Below, one piece after another: positions 47,751 to 58,814 of a stretch of DNA of 64,000 nucleotides (position 1 is its first letter; each line of letters begins with the position of its first letter). Location of the stretch: positions 16,922,252 to 16,986,251 of the forward strand of contig OX243817.1 in assembly GCA_945859605.1 (NCBI GenBank), in the 5' to 3' direction. Both the position numbers and the translations under genes were made by a program. Source of the stretch: Lumbricus rubellus (taxonomy: Eukaryota; Annelida; Clitellata; Crassiclitellata; Lumbricidae). Under the pieces are notes generated by a model that worked only from the letters and a program-made list of their open reading frames with translations, searched no databases and was not told the origin of the DNA.

Positions 47751-47924
47751 CGACGATGATGAGCCAACTCCTTACTCATCTGCTCACTCAGTCTGGCTGC
47801 AGGGTGACTGGCTCGTTTCGGACTGACCGCCCACGCAAGATGCATGCTCTTTTTCTGCTGAATAAGCTGAATAACTAACTCATTTCTTATATTATGCTAG
47901 CTTGATCCCTGCCAAATTCAAGGT

Positions 47925-48370
47925 TTGTTTCATGCTGACTAAGTTTGACTGGCTGGCTATTTTCTGACTGGCTGGGTTACTTCTGACTGACTCTCAGTAT
48001 ACAATGCAAGACGGGTTTATCTGCTGAATCAAAATGGCTTATTTCTGGCTGGCTGACGTAATTCCGACTGACTGGCTGGTTTTTTTCTGACAGGCTTGAT
48101 GGGTTATTTTTGGGCGCGTGAGTTATTTTTGACTGGCTGGTTTATTTCTGACTGACCTATTTCCTACTTGCTGGTTTATTTCTGACTGACTTATTTCCTA
48201 CTTGCTGGTTTATTTCTGACTCGCTGCATGTCTGTCCCATCCAAAGCTTGCTTATCTGCTGGCTCCGTCTGGCTGGCTGACTGTGTTATTTCTGACTAAC
48301 CGGGTGAGTTATTTTGGTTGGATGGAGTTTTCTTGAATGGCTGGCTGGTTGTCTTCCTGGTTTTCTATCT
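47925..48370 (+). repeat. Degenerate tandem array of ctgactggctgg
   Basis: The words tttctgactg, gctggttta and ctggctgg recur irregularly across about 440 bp, an old tandem repeat with diverged copies. Confidence 0.65.
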
Positions 48371-48628
48371 GATATATATATATAGCTGACGGAGTAAACC
48401 AGTAAGTTTGGTCAATTATAACAGCAGCGTTGTGTAACAACAAAGATGATTGGCTTGACCCTCCTCCTCTCTCCCCGAAATCCAGAAATCGGACAATTCA
48501 AATAAACCAGTAAGACTGTCTGTCGTAGATGCTAGATGAAGGTTTCGCAGATCTACAATGTGTACAGTTTTTCAAGCAGTAGCCTATACTTAGAAAGGAG
48601 ACTGACATACACATATATACACTGAAAG

Positions 48629-48776
48629 CAGGGTGAGAATTGCCGGGGGGGATTGGGGGTTTCAACTCCCCCAGTCTTTTTCAGAGTCCCATGTTAGAGT
48701 ATGTTTTCACACCCAAATTCCAAGTAGATCATTGTCCCACCCCCACCCCAGTTATTTTTCCACAATTCTTACACTG
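48629..48776 (-). mobile_element. hAT-type MITE, CAGTGTGAGAATTG family, copy 3
   Basis: Reverse-orientation copy of the family at 17645 and 18122. Ends CAGGGTGAGAATTGCCG and ACAATTCTTACACTG. Flanks actgaaag and actggaag agree at 7 of 8 positions. Confidence 0.82.
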
Positions 48777-49364
48777 ACTGGAAGACAGAAAGAGGCTGGA
48801 AAAGAGAGTGACAAACACACACACATTATAATTATATTGACTGAGAGACCAACGGACTTGTGGGACAGACTGACCGCTATGTTAAGTGTCTCGGTGCATG
48901 CGCACTGTATAATCAACTGGTTTAACAGGTATAATAATTATATAATATATATACATGTGTGTATATATATATATATACAGAAGGCAGAACGCATTTGCGA
49001 ACTTCCTTAATGTATATATATATATATATATATATATAGCATTTTATGTGTTCCATATATTTTCACTTAATTCACTTGAGCTTTCAGGCGGCGACTTGTG
49101 AAGCACTTCCCAGAGATTAATTAGTGGCGGCGGCAATTACATGTAGGAATCGGGGTCGTTTGGGACATTGGGAGAGAGGGAGGAGGTGGGCTGAATGATC
49201 TATAGAAGATGCAAAGTGACAGAGAGAGATCATTAGTCCGTCAGGTGCTTAGGATTACCTTAATTATTACGAAAGTGACATCAAAGACTTGAAGACCGCA
49301 ATGAACATTCGATGTCTTCCGAGCTATAGGAGACAGGCTACGATTCCGTTCATGGTCAATAAAT

Positions 49365-49490
49365 CAATCATTCATTCATTCAATCAATCGATCAAACGAT
49401 CAATCAATCGATCGATCAATCAGTCAGTCAATCAATCAGTCAATCAATCAATCAGTCAATCAATCAATCAGTCAATCAATCAATCAGTAG
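49365..49490 (+). repeat. (AATC)n microsatellite
   Basis: AATC and AGTC tetramers, in part as a higher-order 12-bp unit (aatcaatcagtc). Confidence 0.95.
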
Positions 49491-49709
49491 ATGCCTATAT
49501 GCTGTCTGTGCGTTAACCTCCCTGCCAGAACTATGCCACTGTTCGTATACACTATATGCACTGAATGTCCCTGATAGTACCAGTCCCAAGCCTGGATAAA
49601 GTAGGAGGGCGACACTGATCGTCTATGTTATGACAGTTTCGTTAAACAGCAAAGTCTTTCTTCTAACATCCCTGCAGCCTCGTCTTCCTCAGATTCACTG
49701 GTGTATATG

Positions 49710-50090
49710 CATAGGCGTAGGGGACATTTCAGCGTTGGGGGGGGGGGGGGCAAAAATGAGACTTTTGCCCGAAATTTTTTTTCATCCGGCCGAATTCTTA
49801 AGAAAAATTTGCGCCACGTTTGCCCGAAAAATTCTGACGACCTTTTTTAGTCATCCGGCCGAAATCTTCTGAAATTTTCCGTTACTTTTTGCCCGAAAGG
49901 TCTGACGACCTTTTTTGTTCGGGCAAGTCTGTTTTTTCGGGCAAGAAGACCCGGAAAAATAAAAAAAAGTAAACAAATTTTAATTTTTTTTATTTTTCCG
50001 AGTCTGCTTGCCTGAAAATCAGACTTGCCCGAAATTTTGGGGGGGGGGGGGCATTTGCCCCCCTCTGGACCCCCGTCTCCTACGCCTATG
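49710..50090. mobile_element. hAT-type MITE with CATAGGCGTAGG ends
   Basis: The ends CATAGGCGTAGGGGAC and GTCTCCTACGCCTATG are inverted. The exact 8-bp duplication tgtatatg lies at 49702-49709 and 50091-50098. G runs sit at both ends. The interior has cgaccttttttagtcatcc. Same family as the split element at 33400-35367. Confidence 0.88.
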
Positions 50091-50271
50091 TGTATATGCA
50101 AGCAACTGGATGCCGCAGGTCTCCACTTGCCATCGCTCTCTTGTTGAGTCGCAGCGCAAGTGAATAAGAAGAGCAGCCCTCCGCCTATGCCCTATAGCTT
50201 TAGACTGCCATGGTCTTTTAGACATCATCTGGAGTTTACGAGTATACGATTGTTTGTCGTTTTTACTACAG

Positions 50272-50327
50272 ATGAAGATCAACTGATGGACTGCAGAAGA
50301 CGATATAACAACACACTCAACATACAG
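50272..50327 (+). CDS. Pax2/5/8: Pax2/5/8 candidate exon 5
   Basis: A 56-nt exon between a pyrimidine-rich acceptor (cgtttttactacag) and a good donor (CATACAG|gtcagt). Entering in phase 1 it reads DEDQLMDCRRRYNNTLNIQ and leaves in phase 0. The incoming phase matches the end of exon 4 and the outgoing phase matches the start of exon 6, which supports it. The sequence does not resemble the partial homeodomain that usually follows the octapeptide in Pax2/5/8. Splice sites and phase are the whole evidence; an additional exon or a chance match is possible. Confidence 0.45.
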
Positions 50328-50489
50328 GTCAGTTCATATGGTATTATATCTAATTTTAATATCTATGGTATAAGATAATTATAATTATAATTGTATTGTA
50401 AACGGTCCATGGCTCAGTCACGTCAGACTATGCTCATGATGCACTCAGTTTGGTTTCTTTTGTTGACAATACTGTCGACGATGAGAAGG

Positions 50490-50670
50490 AAGATGACAGT
50501 GAAGATGACGATGACGATGAAAATGACGATGACGATGAAGATGATGAAGACAATGAAATTGACGATGACTATGAAAAAGATGATGACAATGAAGATGATG
50601 ATGATGATGACAATGAATATGATAATGATGAAAATGAAGATGACAATGAAGATGATGACGACAGCGATGA
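50490..50670 (+). repeat. GAT/GAC/GAA triplet repeat
   Basis: About 60 triplets, mainly GATGAC with AATGAA, in the intron between Pax exons 5 and 6. Asp-rich open frames are artefacts. Confidence 0.9.
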
Positions 50671-50874
50671 CGATTTCTGGGTAACTGACATATAACAGAA
50701 AACTGTCATAATTATGATAAATTCATAGTGCTATGTAATTATGGTAATTCATGGCGACGCGTATAGATCTATGCAACGTTATAATTATTTCATTTTATAC
50801 AAATACGTAGGCCTATAATATATGGGATGTATACATATTTGAAGAAATGAGGCATTGTTCAAACTGTGTTGTAG

Positions 50875-51300
50875 CCTTGGAGTTCTTCTCTGAAGAGTGG
50901 TCCTTGTAAGCCCCCTTCGGCTGCCGGAGCCTCGTCGTGTCTGCGGTCGGGTCCTCCGTCTCCTCAGCTCCAGTCCGGTCTATGTCCGACAAACGCCTGC
51001 CTGCTGTCGACGACCGGACATTACCAGCGGACGTCTCTGCATGGACCCTACCCCGGTGGAGGTGGTGGAGGTGGTGGGGGCTGCGGGGTGTCGTCCGCCT
51101 CCGCGCTGGCCATCGGGTCCCATCCGACGAACCCCATGGACTACTGCAACCCCCTGCAGGCATCGTCATCTTCCCCTTCGGCTGCAGCTGCCTTCGCTGG
51201 TGGCAGCATGCATCAACCGAACGCAGCCGCAGCAGCTGCACTGCTCGGTGGTGGAGGAGGAGGAGGAGGAGGAGGGTACAGATCATCGCTACACGATGAC
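50875..51300 (+). CDS. Pax2/5/8: Pax2/5/8 candidate exon 6, C-terminal region, cut by gap
   Basis: From the acceptor aaactgtgttgtag the frame reads PWSSSLKSGPCKPPSAAGAS, a GHYQRTSLHGPYP segment, glycine runs, SSASALAIGSHPTNPMDYCN, SPSAAAAFAGGSMHQPNAAA, a second glycine run and YRSSLHDD before the gap. GC-rich third positions contrast with the flanking intron. Ser/Pro/Gly/Tyr-rich composition fits the transactivation region at the C-terminus of Pax2/5/8. Phase 0 agrees with candidate exon 5. No specific match to the conserved C-terminal inhibitory motif of vertebrate Pax2 was found; it may lie in the gap or be diverged. Confidence 0.55.
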
Positions 51301-51500
51301 NNNNNNNNNNNNNNNNNNNNNNNNNNNNNNNNNNNNNNNNNNNNNNNNNNNNNNNNNNNNNNNNNNNNNNNNNNNNNNNNNNNNNNNNNNNNNNNNNNNN
51401 NNNNNNNNNNNNNNNNNNNNNNNNNNNNNNNNNNNNNNNNNNNNNNNNNNNNNNNNNNNNNNNNNNNNNNNNNNNNNNNNNNNNNNNNNNNNNNNNNNNN
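51301..51500. other. Assembly gap, 200 N
   Basis: Exactly 200 undetermined bases, probably an arbitrary-size gap. It follows a GGA-rich coding stretch and removes the end of Pax exon 6. Confidence 0.99.
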
Positions 51501-51931
51501 TGATGTCACAATTGATTGAACCCCTTCCCCCACCCACCCGAATAGTCGGCGAATTCATGAAAGGAGCGAATAATGAAAGACCATACACAGATGCGAAAAA
51601 GGAGACTTGAGAAGAATCGATCGATCAGTTCATCGAATTCAAGTCGAAGGATCAGAAATCATCTGAGATATAGGATCAGCTATTGGATTTGAACATCGAG
51701 TTGTTTAGAACACTCTAATATTAGGCTATATTGCAATACATGTAATAGAAGTAGACGTTAGTTCGAAGGACTTGTAACGGTTATATATAAAAAAAATATC
51801 ATAATAATTATTATGGCAAAATCGATTCTGCATCGCTTATAATAATCAGCCAACAATGAATCGTGACGGGTTTGCATCGGATAGGGTTAATTAATTTTTT
51901 TATATGGCTCGGAAAGTGAGTATATATATTA
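51501..51931. other. Sequence after the gap, probably Pax 3' region
   Basis: The open reading of exon 6 cannot be followed across the gap. 51501-51610 is moderately GC and could hold the end of the exon or 3' untranslated sequence. No motif recognised. Confidence 0.3.
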
Positions 51932-53371
51932 GTAGGGGAGACCGGGGCTACAAGTAACATTTTACACATTTCATCGACTTGCGGCAGAACTGTTCCTTCA
52001 AGTACGACATATAATATAGCAGTGCAAACCTTCATAAGAGCTTTATATTTAGGCCAAATTTCAAATGTCTAACTATATTACTTTAGGAGATAAATGAGGT
52101 CAAAAAAATATTTTTTTGTGTTACAAATTGCCCCGGCTTGGGGTTGGTTGTAACAAGACCTGGGGTCAATTGTAACAATACTTTTAGCATTGGGATGGAT
52201 GGATCCGATTTGACCAGGGTCTATGACAACAGAGGCCGTTACCCTGGACAGAAATTTGCTCGGCATATTACAGCACTTATGAGCAAGGTACTATAGACCA
52301 TTAGGTCATGTCAAAACCCGGAAATTACGTTACTTCGGTCACATCCTGCGACAGCCGGACAATATTGAAAATAGTGTCATGACGGGATTAGTGCAGGGTG
52401 TTCGCGGTCGCGGTAGACCTAGAATATGCTGGCTTGATAACATCACGCTGTGGACCGGTTTATCAGGAGCGGCGCTATTGCGGACTGTAAAAGATAGATA
52501 TTGCTGGAGTACTTTGGTCCACTCATGTAGCCAACCGTCGCGCAGCGACGTCGGCGTATTGACATGACATGACATGACTATAGACCAGTACATTTTTTTA
52601 GCATTGGGGTTGGTTGTGACGCAACACATGTAGACTATAGGCACTACTGTTAATCCAAGTCGTCTGAAACACACTTATGGCAGAAATAATTCACAGCGCT
52701 ATCAGTGCAATCCATTTGAGATCATTTCGTACAAGCCACACATTGGATACAGTTGTTCTTTTTGTTTCTGACAGCACAAAAAGGCTTTAAAAAACTTTTC
52801 TGCCGCTTCTTTCATTCAAACAGTGTGGTTTCTTCATTAAAAAAAACTATTTTTTTAAAATTCCTCATAAATTATCTACAGCTAAAAATATTTCGGTAGG
52901 ATTAAAGTAAAAATAAATCTTTTCTAACATTTAAGGTGGTTTGGTGCAGGTGGTAATACCGTTACAACAAGCCCCTTGAAAATTGTTACAACTTGCCCCG
53001 ATCACGCGTCTAAGATGATCACATAAAATTTTCAAACTCCACGTTAGCTGACGAAATATTTCATCCTGCCATGTAATCTAGCATAAACAAGCTTCGCATT
53101 GACCAACACTAAGTAAGAATATCGTGCTCCAGACGAAAACAATGAGAAAAACCATGCGGATTGAAAAACTTACTTTTAGTGGCAAAAATCACACTTTTGG
53201 AAAAACGATTCTGTTATGGTGCAACGCAAGAAAAGCCGAAAGGAACACAAAACGGAAACGATATGACGCATGCTATGACGTGCATACGTTGGTTTCCTGA
53301 GTTTCAGTTTTCCTTATTTTTACAAAGTTACAACCTGCCCCTGTTACTTTTAGCCCCGGTCTCTATACTAC
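51932..53371. mobile_element. Palindromic element with GGGGAGACCGGGGC ends
   Basis: The left end gtaggggagaccggggctac pairs with the right end agccccggtctctatactac. Inside, phrases such as ggggttggttgtaaca and ttacaacttgccccg repeat. No transposase recognised. A LINE end is inserted at 52301-52576. Termini resemble the element at 60766-62063. Target duplication not resolved. Confidence 0.65.
52301..52576 (+). pseudogene. LINE 3' end inserted with an 11-bp duplication
   Basis: The open frame reads LRYFGHILRQPDNIENSVMT, GLVQGVRGRGRPRICWLDNI, TLWTGLS and ends VHSCSQPSRSDVGVLT, the C-terminal tail of a reverse transcriptase. It ends in tgacatgacatgacatgac repeats. The exact duplication actatagacca flanks it at 52290-52300 and 52577-52587, showing insertion by target-primed reverse transcription of a heavily truncated copy. 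The tail has no stop until its end, so it may be recent. Confidence 0.85.
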
Positions 53372-54344
53372 TCCGTTTTCAGGTTTCGAAAACTCAGTGG
53401 TTGACGGTCAGAGATAGATCGTCCAAGTAGGAAACTGTAGGGACAATGAACGAGAAAATGGACCAATCGGTGACTTGGTCACTTAAATCCAACATTGTCT
53501 GAGACGTGTATATATTCATACATATATATATAATACATGCATACATATGTATATACGTATACAATACATATACATATACATAATACATATAGGCCTATAT
53601 TCAACATATATACGAGAGCCATCGCATCATACTGGTCGTTGCTGTCGACCATTTAACGATGTCAAACACTAAGTGCATATACATTATACATGCATGTATA
53701 TAATATATATATATGTTTATATATTATATAGCGCACGTATAACTTCGTATAAAAACTCTTTTTCTTTGGTTGAATTGCTCTTCAGCGCACGCACACTTCA
53801 TATGGATTATTATTTATGGGCGGGTATAGAAACAGACAGACATACAGACAGACAGACAGACGAATGGAGACATGCAGACGGATTGATGAAGAATGTTAGC
53901 ACGGGATGAAAGAACGTTTGATATATCATATATGTAACCCAGAGATGGGGCCCTCGTACTGGATCCGGCCCCCACCCCAGAAAACCTTTGATGCGGCCCT
54001 TCACAAATCCATTACATAAGAATTGTACCTGGCACTTGGTAAAAAATTATCCGGCGGTTCACGAATGTTTTGATTTCTGGCCAACATCAAAATGGATGTT
54101 TCCTATTTAGCCTATACACTGCAGCAGGAGAAGCTCAGAATTTCCTCCGTGGAAGGATTTCCTTTGATCCTGAGCCAAAGGGGGGCCGTATACTATAGGA
54201 CCCTGTTCCTTTTATTTTGAGCGGATGCCGTATAGGGCCTTGTTCTTCGCTCCTTAGCCAGTGGGTGCCGTATGGCCCTGTTCCTTTGATCCTGAGCTGA
54301 TGCCGAGACCCGACAGGTCACAGCCGCCGCCATTCAATGGCACA

Positions 54345-54450
54345 TTCGTCATCATCATCGTCATAGTCGCCTTCATCATCATCATCGTCATCATCATCAT
54401 CATCATAGTCATCACAGTCGCCATCGTCATCGTCGTCGTCGTCGTCATCA
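54345..54450 (+). repeat. ATC/GTC triplet repeat
   Basis: About 30 CATCAT, CGTCAT and related triplets; poly-Asp and poly-Ile open frames are artefacts. Confidence 0.9.
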
Positions 54451-55394
54451 CGCATCGTGGTTCCTCGGACGTTGGTCAGTTGAGTCGTAATAGCCACAGC
54501 CGTGGTCACATGCACGGTGTCCAGTCGTCCGCGGTCAGTGTGTGGTCAATGCACGTGGCGTCCAGTCGGTCATCGAGTCATATCAATAACGGCGCCTGAC
54601 AGCACCATTTGAGAATAAAAAGAACGGCACCGAGAGAGAAGAAGAGACGCCGGTGTCCCTAGGGAGGGTGGGTGGGTGGTTGGGTGGGTGGGTGGTGGGC
54701 GGGAGGGCGGGTGGGGTCGACGAAGGGCGGGTGGGTGGGCTGAAGAATCGGGGTTAGTGGTGGTGCTACTGTACGCCCCTCGTGTAATGTCTGCGGTCCT
54801 CTTCTATACGCTGTGGTACGGAAGTGGATTATGGATGACTGTGAGACTGCTGCAGCGAATATTTGAATGCCTGACGTCACCTGCCATCGAAGATCGTCGT
54901 CGATTGATGGTCCGTGGTGCAGCTCTATAGAGAATCAGTGCTCCATGGTTTGATATAATGGTTATATGAAGACATGGAATGTCATTTTCTTACCGTCGGC
55001 ATGATATACAGAAGTATATGGGTAGACTGTAGTTTATACGAAGATCTGAAGAAGGGCGGATGGACTTCACTGCACTGCAGCGCTGCTTGTCTTCTCTTAG
55101 ACTGTGTGTATGGTCGATGTACTCATTCTATATGCAGGTCGTTGGGAGCGACACTAACGCAAACTGGACACGTTTTTGAACAAAATGGCGGAGATAAATG
55201 AATGAATAGGTAAACATTGAATGCGTTTGCACATACATGCATTCATGCATGGATAACTGCAAGACATAATGACATGTATGTCATGCACACACGCACACGC
55301 ACACACACATGCATAAATCACTATTGCAATCGAATATTTGTATTGCGTCACTCAAGATCAGAGTATCTTCAGTGGTAGAGAAGGGAGTGATTGG

Positions 55395-55610
55395 TCAGGG
55401 AGGGAGTAGTTAGAGAGTGAGTGAGCGAGTGAGTGGGTGAGTGAGTGGGTGAGTGAGTAAGTGAGTGAGTGCATGAGTGAGTGAGTGAATGAGTTAGTGA
55501 GCGAGCGAGTGCATGAGTGAGCGAGCGAGTGCATGAGTGAGTGAGTGAGTGAATGAGTGCATGAGTGAGTGAGTGAGTGAGTGAGACTCAGTGAGTGAGT
55601 TAGTGAATGT
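55395..55610 (+). repeat. (GAGT)n array with variants
   Basis: About 50 GAGT tetramers with GAGC, GGGT and TGCAT variants, forming higher-order units near 55470-55570. Confidence 0.95.
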
Positions 55611-56549
55611 ATTCCCAGCGTATAGAAGGAGAATAATTTATATAGATTAGAGTGGATGATGGATGCGTATAATAGCAGAGCAACGAATGTATACTATAGA
55701 CTAGTATAGAGAAAGCAGACACATCTAGGCTATACTGTAGACTAGGGTGCAGTGAATGTAATGGTCATTATATTTTTTTGTTTATTTCAACAGGCCTGAG
55801 CAAGGGAAAGTTGACACTATATATTAGAAGTAATGTGCAACCATTTTTGCAGCGATTGTAATAGATCTTTCACCTCCCCAACGACTTTGCAGGTAGGGGA
55901 AGTCGTAACGAATAATCACGTAGGCTACAGCAGGCTATATAATGTAGACCTGACAGACCACTTATAATAGACACATATGCAGAGACAGTCTTTAGTCTTT
56001 AGTCTTTACTCAGCGACATCGATCACTTCTGTTGTGATGTATCGTTTTCTGTTTCGTTTCTTAAAAAGGTTTCTGCCATGCATGATCCTAAGACGCTTTA
56101 CTTACTTGCTTTTCTAGTGTAATTATTGATTGAAAGAATATCCAAGTTGGTAGGCCTACCATGTCGCGTTTAAGTCTAATGCCCATGCACGCACGTGTTT
56201 CATATATAATTATATATGTTATATAATATCTATTCTATACTATATATATAGTTTATATACATAATATTATATTATTCAAGGCCGTAGCCAGGATTTTATT
56301 TCGGGTTGTTTACTCAACCATGAGCAAGCAACTGTGACAACAGTTTTTATGTAGCTACAAGCAACCAAATCAACTGACTCATTAAGGGATTTAGAGAAGC
56401 GTCGTCAGCTCTCATAGCGGGTTCTTACAATATGTACTAATAAATTTAGACCTCTATTACTTCATTTTACATGTTTCATTTGGGTGGGGTGTGATATATG
56501 ATGCATATGTATATATATTTGTTTGTATGTTTGTATATATTCATATATA

Positions 56550-57514
56550 CACTGTGTTCGGGAAAAAAACAACCAGTTTTGTAAATATGAAAATAAATAG
56601 TAAATATTCATCGATTTTCACAATTCAAACACCATTTTAATCCTGACATATTTCTCTAACAATTGTGAAAATATAAAAGTTCCAGTCCAAATAATGACGT
56701 CATAATGACGTCAATTGCATCAAAATGCATATAGCCGGTGCCATTCATGCATGGTTCGGTTGGTATTATTGGCTTTTGGTAAAACGGAAATCCATTTAAT
56801 AGAACCAGAAGTGAAAATAAATGCAGCTTATTAGAGGGATTGTCTGCTCTATAAAAAAGTGGTGCCTGATATCCGAGAATATTCGGAACAATAGCCTACA
56901 CATTTCAACAAAATAGCGCTTCAGCTCACTGAGTTCGTGAATCTGTTGATCTGTTGACTAAAAAGACTCGGAATTCATTCATCTTAATTTTTGGCCGCAA
57001 AACGGCCGCCCGCTTAAATCCCACTGATAATAAGAGTTGGAGATTGATGGAGGAGAAGGTGCAGGCTACAAGACAAGGATAAGAGACATTGAAGAACTCC
57101 GTAAGCGAATTGTTAACGCCTCGGAGGTTTTGATAAGCTGGTTATCGATGCTGCTGTTGGGTATTAGCGCGACCCTTTTGACGCTTATGTTGAAGCCAAA
57201 GGTGTACTCTTTGACCACAAATTGCAGTCTGACATAATTCAGATATAAAAATAAAATTAAACTTACATTTATTATTGATAAATTACATGATAAAATATTG
57301 AAATTGTGGATGATTTTGCGCATTTATCTCTTAAATTTGACTTTTTTTGCAAATGACGTCATTATGACGTCATTATTTGGACTGGAACTTTTATATTTTC
57401 ACAATTGTTAGAGAAATATGTCAGGATTAAAATGGTGTTTGAATTGTGAAAATCGATGAATATTTACTATTTATTTTCATATTTACAAAACTGGTTGGTT
57501 TTTTTCCGGACACA

Positions 57515-57517
<3 letters not shown>
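56550..57517 (+). mobile_element. Tc1/mariner-type element with long inverted repeats
   Basis: The ends CACTGTGTTCGGGAAAAAAA and the inverse of CACTGTGTCCGGAAAAAAA extend as inverted repeats for about 160 bp, including atgacgtcataatgacgtca. TA flanks both sides (56548-56549 and 57518-57519). The interior keeps the C-terminal half of a transposase. 968 bp. Confidence 0.88.
56745..57237 (+). pseudogene. Mariner-type transposase remnant, C-terminal half
   Basis: In broken frames the plus strand reads MVRLVLLAFGKTEIHLIEPE, a VKINAAY segment, LNFWPQNGRP (third catalytic region, disrupted), YKTRIRDIEELRKRIVNASE, and DKLVIDAAVGY followed by a stop and YVEAKGVLFDH. This matches the usual order of the C-terminal half of D..D transposases. 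Several frameshifts and stops. The first catalytic residue region is absent. Confidence 0.8.
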
Positions 57518-57549
<32 letters not shown>

Positions 57550-58169
57550 TGGAAGCATAAAGTATTTGATCAAGTGATAGTGACGAAAAGTAGACAGAGT
57601 TATAGGTATATAACGCTCACGCATTAGTTGAGCCAGATAAAGTCTGTCATTTACAGGAATCTGTAAAAAGTTTGTCTATCGCACAAATTGGCAAAGCCAT
57701 AGATTAAGTGCCTCAATAGATGTTTAGGTGAGTCACTTTCACGATTGTTCGATCATTTCACAACGTTTGGCTTTCCACAATAAGAATAGAAAATAGGCCA
57801 TAAACTGTGAAAATGTTTAGGATGTTGACAAATAGGGTAGAGTGGGGTAATGTGGACAGCGCTACCGATCCGGAAAGTCAACAAATCGACGCTTGATTGT
57901 AACAGGTGATCAGCGTAAAACTGAGAGGAAGAAACTCGACATATTTATTCATGGCCTGTACAGTAAAATATCGACGAAGCAATGATAGATATCTAAAGAA
58001 GCAATGATAGATATCTAAAGAAGTCATGGCCTTAGGCTACTGCTGTCCTGATTAGTCCTATATATAAGACAGACTTGAAATGATGCTCACGAGAAGATGA
58101 TTGACCAACCCAAGTGAACCCAGGCCAAGATCATTATCTCGTTAGCGTCTGCAGCGTAGAAAGAGAAAC

Positions 58170-58172
<3 letters not shown>

Positions 58173-58213
<41 letters not shown>
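58173..58213 (+). repeat. (CAG)n microsatellite
   Basis: About 13 CAG/AGC units, no reading frame of note around it. Confidence 0.95.
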
Positions 58214-58215
<2 letters not shown>

Positions 58216-58559
58216 CAGCAGGGTGGCATTAGTGCCACATCAAATAATACCACATTAAATAATGCCACATTAAACAATGCCACACGTGCCCATTATGTGC
58301 CGGAAAAAATGCGGAACAATGAAACAAGCCGGTGAGGCCGAATCGCCGGGAAATAATGAAGCAAAGGTCGGGCGAATCTTCGACAGTCGTCTATTAACCA
58401 AGATTTCGACCGTAAACCGATTTTATTTGACGCACGACAACCTTTATGAGAGCGAGCTCACAAATCCTGCTGGCGCCACCAACACCGCCGCCACACGGCC
58501 TTAGAAATTGCAAGCGTTATTAGAACATAACAAAGGCATCAAAGCGAAGAGCAGACGGA

Positions 58560-58690
58560 CGGACAGGCAAAGACAGGCAGACAGGCAAAGACAGACAGAC
58601 AGACAGGCAAAGACAGGCAGACAGGCAAAGACAGACAGACAGACAGACAGGCAAAGACAGGCAGACAGGCAAAGACAGGCATAGACAAGA
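58560..58690 (+). repeat. AGAC/AGGC tandem array
   Basis: Units of acaggcaaagacaggcag and acagacag repeat for about 130 bp. Confidence 0.9.
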
Positions 58691-58814
58691 CTAGTATAGT
58701 CTGTATAGACATAGAACGAGAGATCATTCACCAGATCGCAGTTATCAGTCCAGCAGCTGTGGATGAACGACAAAATGCCCAATAACTATCTGGAACGACA
58801 ACTGCATGCGCAAA

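Larger units (their letters stand above)
43285..48628. other. Pax intron 4, long repeat-rich part
   Basis: Dominated by simple repeats (listed separately), with AT-rich DNA between 43990-44530, 44880-45640 and 45900-46140. I searched by eye for a partial homeodomain exon (the F-x-x-Q-x-x-x-L-x-x-x-F-x-R pattern of Pax2/5/8) and did not find one. Confidence 0.4.
53372..56549. other. Intergenic DNA, simple repeats
   Basis: Contains (ATC/GTC)n at 54345-54450, a GGGT-rich stretch at 54660-54740, and the GAGT array at 55395-55610. Open frames at 54676-54930 and 54974-55201 have no recognisable product. AT-rich elsewhere. Confidence 0.4.

Noticed and set aside
58277..58504. 75-codon open frame with balanced composition
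   Set aside because: No homology recognised, no splice signals noted, and length is near chance expectation.
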